Assembly: GCF_000633255.1 (NCBI RefSeq)
Contig: NZ_AYMJ01000002.1
Span: 62,001 to 126,000 of the forward strand
Length of the DNA stretch: 64,000 nt
Direction of reading: 5' to 3'
Source: Pseudomonas sp. H1h
GTDB lineage: Bacteria > Pseudomonadota > Gammaproteobacteria > Pseudomonadales > Pseudomonadaceae
Positions 1-9,574 of the stretch are shown piece by piece. The notes beneath the pieces are model-generated. The model had not been told where the DNA came from. It made no database searches and saw only the letters and a program-made list of their open reading frames with translations. Both the position numbers and the translations under genes were made by a program. Each line of letters begins with the position of its first letter. Position 1 is the stretch's first letter.

Positions 1-204
1 GGCAGGAAACGACAGGACGTTGGTCGCGTAATCCTTGTGGCGCCAGGTGTGATTGAGCTCACGACCTTCTTCCTCGTCAACCAGGCGAATGGTCATTTCC
101 GAGTCGGCGGTGCGCTGGCGCAGGGCCAGTTCGCACCATTGGTGGAACTCGGCTTCGCTCGGGGCGTTCGCTTCGGTAGCGATTTGCAGGTCCAGCTCAA
201 GCAT
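1..204 (-). CDS. ybeY: Endoribonuclease YbeY, N-terminal part (cut by window edge)
   Basis: YbeY is a zinc-dependent single-strand RNase needed for 16S rRNA 3'-end maturation and 70S ribosome quality control. Only the first 68 residues are visible. They read [12 protein letters not shown] at the start and end in the conserved stretch [14 protein letters not shown] that precedes the catalytic core. The zinc-binding HGxLHLxGxDH motif lies beyond the left edge and cannot be checked. The ATG overlaps the stop of the upstream PhoH-like gene by 8 bases, which fits the conserved phoH-ybeY translational coupling. Identity rests on the N-terminal sequence and this synteny. Confidence 0.9.
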   Translation of the reverse strand, partial: MLELDLQIATEANAPSEAEFHQWCELALRQRTADSEMTIRLVDEEEGRELNHTWRHKDYATNVLSFPA

Positions 205-1195
205 CGCGCGAGGTGTCCTTGGGGGCATCGGCGCGGTTTTCGAAGCGCTCGTAGGCTTCGACGATCCGCTGCACCAATGGGTGGCGCACGACGTCTTTGG
301 GCTGGAAGTGCGTGAAGCTGATGCCCGGAACGTCCTTGAGCACTTCGATCACATGATGCAGGCCGGACTTGGTGCCGCGCGGCAGGTCGACCTGGGTGAT
401 GTCGCCGGTGATGACCGCGGTGGAGCCGAAGCCGATCCGGGTCAGGAACATCTTCATTTGCTCGACGGTGGTGTTCTGGCTTTCGTCGAGAATGATGAAG
501 CTGTTGTTCAGCGTTCGACCACGCATGTAGGCCAGCGGCGCGACTTCGATCACTTGACGCTCGATCAGCTTGGCCACGTATTCGAAGCCGAGCATCTCGT
601 AGAGTGCGTCGTAGAGCGGGCGCAGGTACGGGTCGATTTTCTGGCTCAGGTCACCGGGCAGGAAGCCGAGTTTCTCCCCGGCTTCGACCGCTGGGCGCAC
701 CAGCAGGATGCGGCGGATCTGCTCGCGCTCCAGTGCATCGACGGCACACGCTACGGCCAGATAAGTCTTGCCGGTACCGGCCGGACCGATGCCGAAGTTG
801 ATGTCGTTGCCGAGGATTTCCTTCACGTAGCGCAGTTGATTCAAGCCGCGTGGGCGAATCATGCCTTTCTTGGTGCGCAGGGCGACGGACGCTTCGGCGG
901 GGGCGTGATTGTCCAGCTCGACGACGGCCGATTCCTGGAGGAACAGGTGCACCAGGTCTGGCGACAGCTCGGTACCCTTGGTTTCCCGGTACAGGCGGCG
1001 CAGCAGGTTTTCCGCAGACGTGGTGTGTTTGGGTTCGCCGATCAGTTCGAACTGATTTCCGCGGTTGCGGATCTCGATGGCCAGGCGTTGTTCGATCAAG
1101 CGCAGGTGCTCGTCGAATTGCCCGCACAGATTGGCGAAGCGGCGAGCTTCAAAAGGCTCGAGGATAAAACGATGTGGTTCTATGGGTGCGTTCAA
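197..1195 (-). CDS. ybeZ: PhoH-like ATPase YbeZ
   Basis: A PhoH-family P-loop NTPase of 332 residues, the usual length. The Walker A motif GPAGTGKT is at residues 137-144 and Walker B is in FIILDESQN. The N-terminal 110 residues match the KH-like region found in YbeZ proteins. The family is linked to RNA metabolism, and YbeZ is known to interact with YbeY. The gene overlaps ybeY by 8 bases, so the two are almost certainly co-translated. In P. aeruginosa miaB lies directly upstream; here a REPIN sits in the 187-base gap between miaB and this gene. Confidence 0.92.
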   Translation of the reverse strand: MNAPIEPHRFILEPFEARRFANLCGQFDEHLRLIEQRLAIEIRNRGNQFELIGEPKHTTSAENLLRRLYRETKGTELSPDLVHLFLQESAVVELDNHAPAEASVALRTKKGMIRPRGLNQLRYVKEILGNDINFGIGPAGTGKTYLAVACAVDALEREQIRRILLVRPAVEAGEKLGFLPGDLSQKIDPYLRPLYDALYEMLGFEYVAKLIERQVIEVAPLAYMRGRTLNNSFIILDESQNTTVEQMKMFLTRIGFGSTAVITGDITQVDLPRGTKSGLHHVIEVLKDVPGISFTHFQPKDVVRHPLVQRIVEAYERFENRADAPKDTSRDA

Positions 1196-1286
1196 GGTCG
1201 TATTTAGCCGCCCTGGGGCAATTAAGATGAAATCAAGGATAACGCCAGTGGCGTGGGTGCGAAAGCTCTTAAATAAATGCAGTTCC

Positions 1287-1374
1287 TATGGGAGCGAGCC
1301 TGCTCGCGATGGGCGTGATGCGGTTCATCTGACAAACCACGTCATCGTTCATCGCGAGCAGGCTCGCTCCCACA
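1287..1374. repeat. REPIN (two inverted REP copies) between miaB and ybeZ
   Basis: Two REP copies face each other: GGGAGCGAGCCTGCTCGCGA at 1290-1309, and TCGCGAGCAGGCTCGCTCCC at 1352-1371 in inverted order, about 40 bases apart. Each copy is itself an imperfect palindrome. The element is of the type mobilised in trans by RAYT transposases; no RAYT gene is in this window. Confidence 0.85.
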
Positions 1375-1382
1375 GTTGAACA

Positions 1383-2717
1383 TTAGTGTTGCTGGATCAG
1401 CGAGCCGCGCAACGAGTGCGGTTGTGCCGCGTCGATGTGCACGTCGGCGAACTGGCCGATCAGGGTCGGATTATCACAGCGGAAGTTGACGATACGATTA
1501 TTCTCGGTACGCCCTTGCAGCTCGCCCGGGTCTTTTTTCGAGTAGTCGGTGACCAGAATGCGCTGGATCGAACCGACCATTTGTCGGCTGATCTCGAACC
1601 CTTGCTGGTTCAGGCGGTGCTGCAAGGCGTTCAGGCGTTCCTTCTTCAGTTCTTCCGGGGTGTCATCGGCCAGATCGGCCGCCGGGGTGCCCGGGCGCTG
1701 GCTATAGACGAACGAGTAGGAGAAGTCGAAGCCGACGTCGGCAATCAGCTTCATCGTCTGTTCGAAGTCTTTCTCGGTTTCGCCGGGGAAGCCGACGATG
1801 AAGTCCGAGCTGATGCAGATGCCCGGCACGGCGGCGCGCAGTTTGCGCAGCTTGGACTTGTATTCCAGCGCCGTGTGGTTGCGCTTCATTGCCGCCAGAA
1901 TCCGGTCCGAACCCGACTGCACCGGCAAGTGCAGGTGTTTCACCAGCTCCGGCACGTCGGCATGGGCCTGAATCAGGCTGTCGGAGAACTCCAGCGGGTG
2001 CGAGGTGGTGTAGCGGATGCGGTCGATGCCATCAACGGCGGCCACTACGCGGATCAACTCCGCCAGATCGGCCAGGCGACCGTCATGGGTGGTACCGCGA
2101 TAACCGTTGACGTTCTGCCCCAGCAAAGTCACTTCACGCACGCCGTTTTCGGCGAGGTGGATGATTTCGGCGATCACGTCGTCGAACGGCCGGCTGACTT
2201 CTTCGCCTCGGGTGTAGGGCACCACGCAGAACGTGCAGTACTTGCTGCAGCCTTCCATCACCGACACGTACGCGCTCGGGCCATCGATGCGCGGCTCGGG
2301 CAGGTGGTCGAATTTTTCGATTTCCGGGAACGAGACGTCGACTTGCGGCAGCTTGCTGCTGCGCGCGGCGTCGATCATTTCCGGCAGGCGGTGCAGGGTC
2401 TGCGGGCCGAAGACCACGTCGACGTACGGTGCGCGATCACGGATCGCCGCGCCTTCCTGGCTGGCCACGCAACCGCCGACGGCGATCACCATGTCCGGGT
2501 TGGCCAGTTTCAGTTCGCGCCAGCGGCCGAGCTGTGAGTACACCCGATCCTGGGCGCGTTCGCGGATCGAGCAGGTGTTGAGCAGAATCACGTCGGCGTC
2601 TTCGGCGCGGGCGGTGACTTCCAGGGCCTGATGTTCGCCCAGCAGATCGACCATGCGCGAGCTGTCGTACTCGTTCATCTGGCAACCGTGGGTTTCGATG
2701 TAAAGCTTCTTGGCCAT
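1383..2717 (-). CDS. miaB: tRNA-2-methylthio-N6-dimethylallyladenosine synthase MiaB
   Basis: A radical-SAM methylthiotransferase that adds the 2-methylthio group to i6A37 of tRNAs reading UNN codons. The protein has 444 residues. The N-terminal UPF0004 domain carries the auxiliary-cluster cysteines C12, C49 and C83. The radical SAM cluster CSKYCTFC supplies C157, C161 and C164. A C-terminal TRAM domain follows at about residues 380-440. All six cluster cysteines are present, so the enzyme looks intact. It lies upstream of ybeZ-ybeY, with a REPIN in between. Confidence 0.97.
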   Translation of the reverse strand: MAKKLYIETHGCQMNEYDSSRMVDLLGEHQALEVTARAEDADVILLNTCSIRERAQDRVYSQLGRWRELKLANPDMVIAVGGCVASQEGAAIRDRAPYVDVVFGPQTLHRLPEMIDAARSSKLPQVDVSFPEIEKFDHLPEPRIDGPSAYVSVMEGCSKYCTFCVVPYTRGEEVSRPFDDVIAEIIHLAENGVREVTLLGQNVNGYRGTTHDGRLADLAELIRVVAAVDGIDRIRYTTSHPLEFSDSLIQAHADVPELVKHLHLPVQSGSDRILAAMKRNHTALEYKSKLRKLRAAVPGICISSDFIVGFPGETEKDFEQTMKLIADVGFDFSYSFVYSQRPGTPAADLADDTPEELKKERLNALQHRLNQQGFEISRQMVGSIQRILVTDYSKKDPGELQGRTENNRIVNFRCDNPTLIGQFADVHIDAAQPHSLRGSLIQQH

Positions 2718-2850
2718 GGAGTAGGGTCGTCACGTGATTCAAAGAACCGCGCATTATAGGGAACAAGCCCTCAGGTTCCTACCGCTGTGCGTCCAGTGGC
2801 TATGCTATAGTTTGCGCCCTCATTTTTATCCCCGATGTTATCCCCCCGCC

Positions 2851-3180
2851 ATGACCAAACGCGAAGCTCCAATCTATAAGGTGATTTTCCTCAACCAGGG
2901 CCAGGTGTTCGAAATGTACGCCAAGCAGATCTATCAAAGTGATCTGTGGGGTTTCCTGGAAGTGGAAGAGTTCGTCTTTGGCGAGCGCACGCAAGTGGTG
3001 GTCGATCCGAGCGAAGAGAAGCTCAAGGCGCAGTTTGAAGGCGTGGTGCGCAGTTTTGTGCCGATGCATTCGATTGTGCGCATCGACGAGGTGGAGCGTC
3101 TGGGCACCCCGAAAATCAGCGAAGCCCGTGGCGCAGTCGGCAATGTGATGCCGTTTCCGATGCCGATGCCTGAGAAGTAA
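2851..3180 (+). CDS. DUF1820 family protein
   Basis: A 109-residue soluble protein beginning MTKREAPIYKVIFLNQGQ. It matches the DUF1820 family, short gammaproteobacterial proteins of unknown function found next to miaB in pseudomonads. It has no signal peptide or membrane segment. The C-terminus ends in a Pro/Met-rich tail (PFPMPMPEK). The start at 2851 was chosen because family members begin with this MTKRE-type sequence; the frame stays open upstream to 2734, but that part looks non-coding. It is divergent from miaB, with 133 bases between them. Function unknown. Confidence 0.85.
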   Translation: MTKREAPIYKVIFLNQGQVFEMYAKQIYQSDLWGFLEVEEFVFGERTQVVVDPSEEKLKAQFEGVVRSFVPMHSIVRIDEVERLGTPKISEARGAVGNVMPFPMPMPEK

Positions 3181-3202
3181 GTCGCCAACCCGGGTCGCTG
3201 CC

Positions 3203-3268
3203 ATCGCGAGCAGGCTCACACCTGCAGGTGATCTTCAGTGTGCAGGAGATCCCCTGCTTGCGAGGGGC
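3203..3268. repeat. Degenerate REP pair
   Basis: ATCGCGAGCAGGCTCACACC at 3203-3222 resembles one REP arm. A diverged inverted partner with CCTGCTTGCGAGG follows at about 3252-3265. The two lie between the convergent ends of the DUF1820 and Sel1 genes. They look like an old, decayed REPIN. Confidence 0.45.
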
Positions 3269-3288
3269 CAGAAAGGTCGGCGCAGAAA

Positions 3289-3843
3289 TTAAGGCAGTGG
3301 CGAAAACGGCGTACGCCCATCGGCGCTCTGCAGTTCCATCAGGTATTTACGGAAAATTTGCCCGAGCACCTGAGTCGCGGTTTCGAGGTCTTCGCGGGAC
3401 ATTTTTTCGGAGACTTCGTCGGCGGTGTCCAGTGCATCTTCAGCGCCGTTGACCGCGGCCATCTTCAGCACGATGTAAGCCTGAATGTTGTTGGCCTGCA
3501 CGCCTTCACCGTGGAAGAACATGGTGCCGAGCTTGAACTGCGCCTGAGCGTGGCCTTGCAACGAGGCTTTTTCGAAGTAGCTCAGGGCTTGATTGAGGTC
3601 ACGCGGCGCATTCTTTCCGTCGTAGTAGAACTCACCCAACTCGTATTGCGCTTGCGCATCCCCTTCGTCCGCCGCTTTCTGGCAGGCGGCCAGTGCCTGC
3701 GTGACGTCTTGCGGCTGAGTGTTGAGGGTGCAACGACCCATCGCCGGGATCAACAACGAGTTGCCGCCTGCTTGTGCATGCGCGAGCAGGGGCTGAAGGA
3801 GCAACAGGCAGCCCAAGGCAAGGGTGCGGCCGGTGCGGTTCAT
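3289..3843 (-). CDS. Secreted Sel1/TPR-like repeat protein
   Basis: A 184-residue protein with a clear Sec signal peptide (MNRTGRTLALGCLLLLQPLLAHA, then AQAGG). It is followed by two or three Sel1-like repeats, recognisable from A-DEGDAQAQYELGEFYYDG and LQGHAQAQFKLGTMFFHG. Sel1 repeats form alpha-solenoids used in protein-protein contacts, and this protein is probably periplasmic. The start at 3843 gives the signal peptide directly; a longer frame to 3903 would put charged residues ahead of it. The gene lies downstream of hemL on the same strand. Partner unknown. Confidence 0.85.
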   Translation of the reverse strand: MNRTGRTLALGCLLLLQPLLAHAQAGGNSLLIPAMGRCTLNTQPQDVTQALAACQKAADEGDAQAQYELGEFYYDGKNAPRDLNQALSYFEKASLQGHAQAQFKLGTMFFHGEGVQANNIQAYIVLKMAAVNGAEDALDTADEVSEKMSREDLETATQVLGQIFRKYLMELQSADGRTPFSPLP

Positions 3844-4030
3844 GGGAATCGACTTACCTCTGAAGGGCACGCGGACCCATCGAGGGATCCAATAAGCGCG
3901 CATTATGAAATAAGCAGGGCCAACCTTACAAAGTCTTTACTCGTTTTTCTGCTGCGCGGGGAATATATCGGCCACTTTCTGGCGGATTTTTAGCAGAGGC
4001 GTGGGAAAAACGGCGCAGGTGTAGGTGAAA

Positions 4031-4058
4031 GCTGACGCTGGCAATGGCCAACGTCAGC
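4031..4058 (-). terminator. Hairpin 3' of hemL
   Basis: The inverted repeat GCTGACG...CGTCAGC, with a further TGGC/GCCA inner stem, sits 11 bases beyond the hemL stop. On the minus strand it is followed only by TTTCACC, a weak U-tract. It is a plausible but not strong terminator. Confidence 0.45.
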
Positions 4059-4068
4059 GGTGCGGCGA

Positions 4069-5352
4069 TTACTTCAATGCAGCGAAGGCGCGCTCGGCAG
4101 CGTCCAGAGTGATTTTCAGCTCGGCTTCGCCGTGGGCGATCGAAGTGAAACCAGCTTCGAATGCGCTTGGTGCCAGGTACACCCCGCCTTCCAGCATCAG
4201 GTGGAAGAAGCGACCGAACAGTGCTGCGTCGCTGGCCATCACGTCTTCAAAGGTGACGATATCGTCGGCGCCGCTGAAGTACAGGCCGAACATGCCACCA
4301 GCCTGCGTGGTCACGAACGGGATGCCCGCGGCATCGGCGCGCTGTTGCAGGCCGTCGAGCAGGCGCGTGGTGTAGTCGGTCAACTCGGCGTGGAAGCCTG
4401 GACGACTGATCAAACGCAACGTGGTCAAACCGGCGGCCATCGCCAGCGGGTTACCCGACAAGGTGCCGGCCTGATACACCGGACCCAGCGGCGCGATGCG
4501 CTCCATGATTTCACGCTTGCCGCCGAAGCAGCCGACCGGCATGCCGCCGCCGATGATCTTGCCGAAAGTGGTCAGGTCAGGATTGACGCCGTAGTAGGCC
4601 TGGGCACCGCCGAGGGCGACGCGGAAACCGGTCATCACTTCGTCGAAAATCAGCACCACACCATGCTTGTCGCACAGCGCGCGCAGGCCTTCGAGGAAGC
4701 CCGGTGCCGGCGGTACGCAGTTCATGTTGCCTGCCACTGGCTCGACGATGATGCACGCCACGTCCTGGCCGACTTCAGCGAGCATCTTTTCAACCGCGTC
4801 GATGTCATTGAACGGCAGAGTCAGGGTGTGTTTGGCGAATGCGGCCGGCACACCGGCGGAGCTTGGCACGCCCTGAGTCAGTGCGCCGGAGCCGGCCTTG
4901 ACCAGCAGGCTGTCGGAGTGACCGTGGTAGCAGCCTTCGAACTTGATGATGCTGTCACGACCGGTGTGACCACGGGCCAGACGGATCGCGCTCATGGTCG
5001 CTTCGGTACCGGAGCTGACCATGCGCACCATGTCCATCGATGGCACCAGCGAGCAGACCAGATCGGCCATCTCGGTTTCCATCGCGGTCGGCGCGCCGTA
5101 CGACAAGCCGTGTTGCAATTGATTGCGTACCGCGTCGAGCACGTCCGGATGGCTGTGGCCGAGGATCATCGGACCCCACGAACCTACGTAATCCACATAG
5201 CGCTTGTCATCTTCGTCGGTGACGTAGGCGCCTTCGGCGTGCTTGAAGAACAGCGGTGTGCCGCCCACGCTCTTGAACGCGCGAACCGGCGAATTCACGC
5301 CACCGGGAATGTGTTTCTGGGCATTGGCAAACAGGGTTTCGGAACGAGACAT
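4069..5352 (-). CDS. hemL: Glutamate-1-semialdehyde 2,1-aminomutase
   Basis: A PLP enzyme of the C5 tetrapyrrole pathway that converts glutamate-1-semialdehyde to 5-aminolevulinate. It has 427 residues, the standard length. The PLP Schiff-base lysine is K265 in [10 protein letters not shown], preceded by [11 protein letters not shown], whose Asp contacts the pyridine nitrogen. [13 protein letters not shown] and the [15 protein letters not shown] stretch are characteristic of HemL rather than of other class III aminotransferases. It is the last gene of a thiD-thiE-hemL run with short gaps of 18 and 32 bases. Confidence 0.97.
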   Translation of the reverse strand: MSRSETLFANAQKHIPGGVNSPVRAFKSVGGTPLFFKHAEGAYVTDEDDKRYVDYVGSWGPMILGHSHPDVLDAVRNQLQHGLSYGAPTAMETEMADLVCSLVPSMDMVRMVSSGTEATMSAIRLARGHTGRDSIIKFEGCYHGHSDSLLVKAGSGALTQGVPSSAGVPAAFAKHTLTLPFNDIDAVEKMLAEVGQDVACIIVEPVAGNMNCVPPAPGFLEGLRALCDKHGVVLIFDEVMTGFRVALGGAQAYYGVNPDLTTFGKIIGGGMPVGCFGGKREIMERIAPLGPVYQAGTLSGNPLAMAAGLTTLRLISRPGFHAELTDYTTRLLDGLQQRADAAGIPFVTTQAGGMFGLYFSGADDIVTFEDVMASDAALFGRFFHLMLEGGVYLAPSAFEAGFTSIAHGEAELKITLDAAERAFAALK

Positions 5353-5384
5353 GATCGGGCTCTCAAATCAGATTTCTAAGCGAC

Positions 5385-6008
5385 TTAAATAGAAAGCAGT
5401 TGGTTGAACGCGCGAGCGCGGCGGGTCACTTCGGCGGTGCTGTCGGCACCGAACAGGCCATGCACCACGGCGAGCAGGTCGACCCCGTGGGCCACCAGCG
5501 GTGCGGCGTTGTCGAGGGTGATGCCGCCAATCGCGCAGATCGGCAGATGCAGTGTGCGTTTGGCTTCGTCGAGCAGATCGAGGCCGCAACTTGGCGCGCC
5601 GGGCTTGGTGCTGGAGTTGAAGAAGCGGCCGAAGGCGACATAGCTCGCGCCTTCCTTGGCGGCTTGCTCGGCCAGTTCGAGTTGCGCGTGGCAGGTCGAA
5701 CCGATGATGGCTTTGGAGCCGAGCAGGGCGCGGGTCGGTGACAGCGGGCCGTCGGTCTGGCCCAGGTGCACGCCGACGTTCAGGCGCGCGGCCAGTTCGG
5801 CGTCATCGTTGATGATCAACTGCGTCTTGTAGCGCTCGCACAGGTCGCGCAGCGCTTCGGCCTCGCGCAGACGGCGGGCCTCGTCGCTGCTTTTGTCGCG
5901 GTATTGCAGCAGGGTGACACCGCCTTCCAGCGCTGCCTCCACGTACGACAGAAACTTGCCCGCCAGCAGTGTGCTGTCGGTGATGGCATACAGGCCACGT
6001 AGTTTCAT
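5385..6008 (-). CDS. thiE: Thiamine-phosphate synthase
   Basis: ThiE couples HMP-pyrophosphate and thiazole phosphate to thiamine phosphate. The protein has 207 residues with a TIM-barrel fold. Visible motifs are LYAITD at the start, QYRDK (pyrophosphate contact), [14 protein letters not shown], and the phosphate loop CAIGGIT near residue 165. It lies 18 bases after thiD and 32 bases before hemL, so it is likely co-transcribed with both. Confidence 0.96.
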   Translation of the reverse strand: MKLRGLYAITDSTLLAGKFLSYVEAALEGGVTLLQYRDKSSDEARRLREAEALRDLCERYKTQLIINDDAELAARLNVGVHLGQTDGPLSPTRALLGSKAIIGSTCHAQLELAEQAAKEGASYVAFGRFFNSSTKPGAPSCGLDLLDEAKRTLHLPICAIGGITLDNAAPLVAHGVDLLAVVHGLFGADSTAEVTRRARAFNQLLSI

Positions 6009-6026
6009 CAGGCAGACCTCACGACG

Positions 6027-6824
6027 TTACGAGCAAAAATCCAGCGGCAGGCGACGCGGCACGAACTGGCCTTTGCCCAGTTGTTCGGCATCGCGCAGGG
6101 TGCGCCAGGTGTAATCCAGCGCGGTGCGTACGGCGCTGGCGAGTTTTTCACCCTGGGCCAGACGACCGGCGAGGGCGCTGGCCAGAGTGCAACCGGAACC
6201 GTGATAACTGCCTGGCAAACGCTGGCAATAGAAGGTTTCACGCAGGCCATCACGGCTGTACAGGCGATTGTGGATTTCAGTTTCGTCGCCATGACCGCCA
6301 GTGATCAGCAGGTTTTTGACGAACGGCAGGAGTTTTTCAGCGCACTCGTCCGCCGTGCCTTCGGGCAGTTCGGCGAGGATCCGCGCTTCAGGGAGGTTAG
6401 GGGTGGCAATGATCGACAGCGGCAGCAGGCGCTCGCGCATTGCATAACCGACTTCGTCCTTGCCCAGGCGTCCGCCGCCGCCGGCACGCAGCACCGGGTC
6501 GCAGACCACTGGCAGGTGCGGGTGCGCCGAAAGCAGTTCGACAACGGTGTCGACCATTTCCAGCGAACCGAGCATGCCCAGTTTGACCGCAGCGACTTCG
6601 GAGTCGTTGAGCACGGCATTGGCCTGGGCCAGTACCCACTCACGGTCGAGGACGCGGAAGTCAGTGACGTTGACGGTGTCTTGCACGGTCAGGGCGGTGA
6701 CGGCCGGAGCCGCATGGCAACCCTGCGCGAGCAGGGCTTCGATATCTGCCTGCAAGCCGGCGCCACCACTGGGGTCGTGGCCGGAGAGACAGAGGACAAC
6801 GGGGCGGGAGCTGTAGATATTCAT
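6027..6824 (-). CDS. thiD: Hydroxymethylpyrimidine/phosphomethylpyrimidine kinase
   Basis: ThiD phosphorylates HMP and HMP-phosphate for thiamine synthesis. The chosen start gives 265 residues opening MNIYSSRPVVLCLSGHDPSG, with the conserved SGHDPSGGAGLQAD substrate motif. VCDPVLRAGGGGRL and the anion-hole motif GSYHGSGCTLASA (general-base Cys) are intact. The frame stays open to 6845, but homologues begin near this Met. No THI-box riboswitch was seen between it and ladS, so thiamine control of this copy is not evident. Confidence 0.95.
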   Translation of the reverse strand: MNIYSSRPVVLCLSGHDPSGGAGLQADIEALLAQGCHAAPAVTALTVQDTVNVTDFRVLDREWVLAQANAVLNDSEVAAVKLGMLGSLEMVDTVVELLSAHPHLPVVCDPVLRAGGGGRLGKDEVGYAMRERLLPLSIIATPNLPEARILAELPEGTADECAEKLLPFVKNLLITGGHGDETEIHNRLYSRDGLRETFYCQRLPGSYHGSGCTLASALAGRLAQGEKLASAVRTALDYTWRTLRDAEQLGKGQFVPRRLPLDFCS

Positions 6825-7128
6825 GGTGCGCGAGCTTACCACCAAACCTGATTTTGGGGTTCAGTCCCGATCAGGCTTGTCGCCACAAAAGGTATTCACA
6901 TATCGGATGTTGTCGTGAGCTGGCCGACTCAACAGCTCTAGTCCGCTGCTTTGCTCTGAAACGCCCGTTCTAGAGCCTTTGTCGTAAATATTTTAATGGT
7001 GCTCAATGGCCATCAACGGCTATGCTAGTCTGGATCCAAACCAATAACAGGTAATACCGGTTTTACGTCTACTCAAAGGGAATGGGGGGGCTTCCTGACA
7101 CAACCGGACGAGCCACGCTGGGGCTTCA
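6825..7128. other. Divergent intergenic region thiD / ladS
   Basis: These 304 bases hold the promoters of both thiD (leftward) and ladS (rightward). The middle part (about 6960-7060) is AT-richer, with GTCGTAAATATTTTAATGG. No coding sequence, THI-box or obvious operator was found. Confidence 0.5.
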
Positions 7129-9477
7129 ATGCGCTATTTGCTGATGTTGCTGTTCTGCTTGCCCCTCTTCGCAAGCGCCGTCGAGTTCGACGAAAATACC
7201 CAGAGCCTTCCCCTGGGTCGCTCCTTGCAGGTGTTCGAAGACCCGAGCGGTCAGGCGAGCATCGCCGACGTCCGCGCCCAAGCGGCGGCGGGCAATTTCA
7301 AACCCCACGATAAAGCCACGCTCAATGCCGGTTACTCACGTTCGGCGTTCTGGCTGAAGATCGACCTGCATTACCGTCCGAACAACCCGGCCGCGCAGCG
7401 CACCTGGCTGCTGGAGCTGGCGTACCCGCCGCTCGATCATCTTGATTTGTACAGGGCCGACGCCAACGGTGACTATCGCCTGATCCGGCAGACCGGCGAC
7501 GCCTTGCCATTCGCCAGTCGCGAGATCCGTCAGAACAACTACCTGTTCGACCTCAGCTTCACCCCCGACCAGCAGCAGACCCTGTACCTGCGGCTGGCCA
7601 GTGAAGGCTCGATCCAGGCGCCGGTGACGTTGTGGTCGAGCACCGCGTACCTCGAAGACCAGCCGGTGCGCCTGTATGTGCTGGGGATCATTTATGGCGT
7701 GCTGCTGGGGATGCTGGTCTACAACCTGTTCATCTACCTGAGCGTGCGCGACACCAGCTACCTCTATTACATTTTCTACATCGCCTCGTTCGGCCTCTAT
7801 CAACTGTCGGTGAACGGCGCGGCGGTCGAGTATTTCTGGCCGGACAATCCGTGGTGGGCCAACGCCGCCACACCGTTTTTCATCGGTTGTGCCGGCCTGT
7901 TCGGCAGCCAGTTCGCCCGCAGTTTCCTGCAGACCAAAACCCACAGCCGTTGGCTCGACCGCTTGCTGATTGCGCTGATTGCGTTCGGCGCGCTGGTGGT
8001 CGGCCTGTCGCTGATGACCAGCTACGCGTTGTCGCTGCGTCTGGCGACAATACTGGCGCTGACCTTCACCGTGGTGATCTTCGCTGCCGGGATCCTCGCC
8101 TGGTGGCGTGGCCTGCGCGTGGCGCGTTATTTCATCATTGCCTGGTCGGCGTTTTTGCTCGGCGGCATCGTCAACACGCTGATGGTGCTGGGCTTGCTGC
8201 CGAACGTGTTCCTGACCATGTACGCCAGCCAGATCGGCTCGGCGATTGAAGTGGCATTGCTGTCGCTGGCGCTGGCCGATCGCATCAACGCGATGCGCGA
8301 GCAGCAGGCACAAACGCTGTTCGACGCCGGGCAGAAACTCGAAGTGCTCAACCAGCAACTGGCCCACAGCAACAAGCTCAAGGACGAATTCCTCGCGACC
8401 CTGACTCATGAATTGCGCACGCCGATGAACGGCGTGATCGGTTCGCTGGAGTTGATGCAGACCGTCGAGCTGGAACCTGAGCTGGAGCAATATCAGCAAA
8501 CCGCCGCCGGTTCCGCCCGGGACATGATGCGCATGGTCAACGGCATCCTGACCCTCACCGAACTGCAGGCCGGCAAGCTTAAGGCGACACCGGGCAGCTT
8601 CAGCCTGCGTGCGGTGGTCGAGGCCTTGCGTGTGCAGTTCGACGGCAACGCCGCGAGCAAGTCGCTGGATTTCAAGGTCGAGGTGCTGCCGACCTTGCCC
8701 GATCGCCTGCATGGCGACAGTGCCAAGCTGGCGCAGTGCCTGGAGTGCCTGTTGGACAATGCGATCAAGTTCACCCGGGTTGGCGGCCTGGCCCTGCGGG
8801 TGACCGGCAAACCGGCGGCGGACAACCGCTTGGCGCTGTCGTTTGCGGTGATCGACACCGGCATCGGCTTCACCGATCTGGGCGAGGCGACGATGTATCA
8901 GCGTTTCTTCCAGCTCGACGGCTCGATGACTCGCGAATACGGCGGGCTGGGCGTGGGGCTGGCGATCTGTCGGCAACTGGTCGAGCTGCTCGGCGGCAAG
9001 CTCACCCATCGCTCCGAGCCCGGGCGCGGCAGCCGCTTTCAGCTGGATGTCGAATTCGAACTGCCGATGGTCGAGGCGGCGCCGAGCCCGCTGCATGACC
9101 GCATTCGTGCGCCGCAGGACTGCACGGTGTTGCTGGTGGATGACAACAGCGTCAATCAACTGGTGATGCGCGGCATGCTGCTCAAGCTCGGTTTCCGCGT
9201 GCGCACGGCTGACAACGGCGCGGCGGCAGTCGATTGCCTGCAACGGGAAACCTTCGACGCGGTGCTGATCGATTGCCAGCTGCCCAGCCATGAAGGGGCG
9301 TCGTTGTGCTGCCAGATTCATGCGTTGCCCGGCTGCGCCAATCTGCCGGTGTTCATGCTGGCGCTGGGCACGGATCGCGAGCAATGCGCGCCCGGTACGC
9401 GCATCGATTACCTGAACAAACCGGTGAAATTCGAAGACCTGCAGACCGCACTGGAGCGTCGAGTGCTCAGCGCCTGA
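7129..9477 (+). CDS. ladS: Hybrid sensor histidine kinase LadS
   Basis: A 782-residue hybrid kinase. It begins with a signal sequence and a periplasmic 7TMR-DISMED2 sensor domain (about 25-165). A 7TMR-DISM seven-helix membrane domain follows (about 180-385), then HisKA with HELRTPMNG (phospho-acceptor His427). The HATPase domain carries DTGIGF and GGLGVGLAIC, and a C-terminal receiver carries Asp715 in LIDCQLPSHEG. In P. aeruginosa LadS responds to calcium and passes phosphate to GacS, raising RsmY/RsmZ and favouring biofilm over acute virulence. The position beside thiD-thiE-hemL matches the P. aeruginosa locus. All phosphorelay residues are present. Confidence 0.93.
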   Translation: MRYLLMLLFCLPLFASAVEFDENTQSLPLGRSLQVFEDPSGQASIADVRAQAAAGNFKPHDKATLNAGYSRSAFWLKIDLHYRPNNPAAQRTWLLELAYPPLDHLDLYRADANGDYRLIRQTGDALPFASREIRQNNYLFDLSFTPDQQQTLYLRLASEGSIQAPVTLWSSTAYLEDQPVRLYVLGIIYGVLLGMLVYNLFIYLSVRDTSYLYYIFYIASFGLYQLSVNGAAVEYFWPDNPWWANAATPFFIGCAGLFGSQFARSFLQTKTHSRWLDRLLIALIAFGALVVGLSLMTSYALSLRLATILALTFTVVIFAAGILAWWRGLRVARYFIIAWSAFLLGGIVNTLMVLGLLPNVFLTMYASQIGSAIEVALLSLALADRINAMREQQAQTLFDAGQKLEVLNQQLAHSNKLKDEFLATLTHELRTPMNGVIGSLELMQTVELEPELEQYQQTAAGSARDMMRMVNGILTLTELQAGKLKATPGSFSLRAVVEALRVQFDGNAASKSLDFKVEVLPTLPDRLHGDSAKLAQCLECLLDNAIKFTRVGGLALRVTGKPAADNRLALSFAVIDTGIGFTDLGEATMYQRFFQLDGSMTREYGGLGVGLAICRQLVELLGGKLTHRSEPGRGSRFQLDVEFELPMVEAAPSPLHDRIRAPQDCTVLLVDDNSVNQLVMRGMLLKLGFRVRTADNGAAAVDCLQRETFDAVLIDCQLPSHEGASLCCQIHALPGCANLPVFMLALGTDREQCAPGTRIDYLNKPVKFEDLQTALERRVLSA

Positions 9478-9487
9478 TAGGGTGAAA

Positions 9488-9505
9488 GCGCCGACAGTTC
9501 GGCGC
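9488..9505 (+). terminator. Hairpin after ladS
   Basis: GCGCCGA-cagt-TCGGCGC, a perfect 7-bp stem with a 4-base loop, starts 11 bases after the ladS stop. No T-run follows, so it may stabilise the mRNA 3' end or act as a weak terminator. Confidence 0.4.
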
Positions 9506-9574
9506 ATATGACACTTTGATCAGCCACGGGGCGGTGCTTAACTGGATTCCTTGGCTGACCAAAGGAGCCCCGTC

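Noticed and set aside
53..1207. Long plus-strand open frame opposite ybeZ
   Set aside because: It is antisense to a gene with clear Walker motifs. The frame is open only because of the GC-rich codon pattern.
6825..7128. THI-box riboswitch upstream of thiD
   Set aside because: No CTGAGA or ACCTGA(T)-type core was found in the thiD leader, so no TPP riboswitch is claimed.
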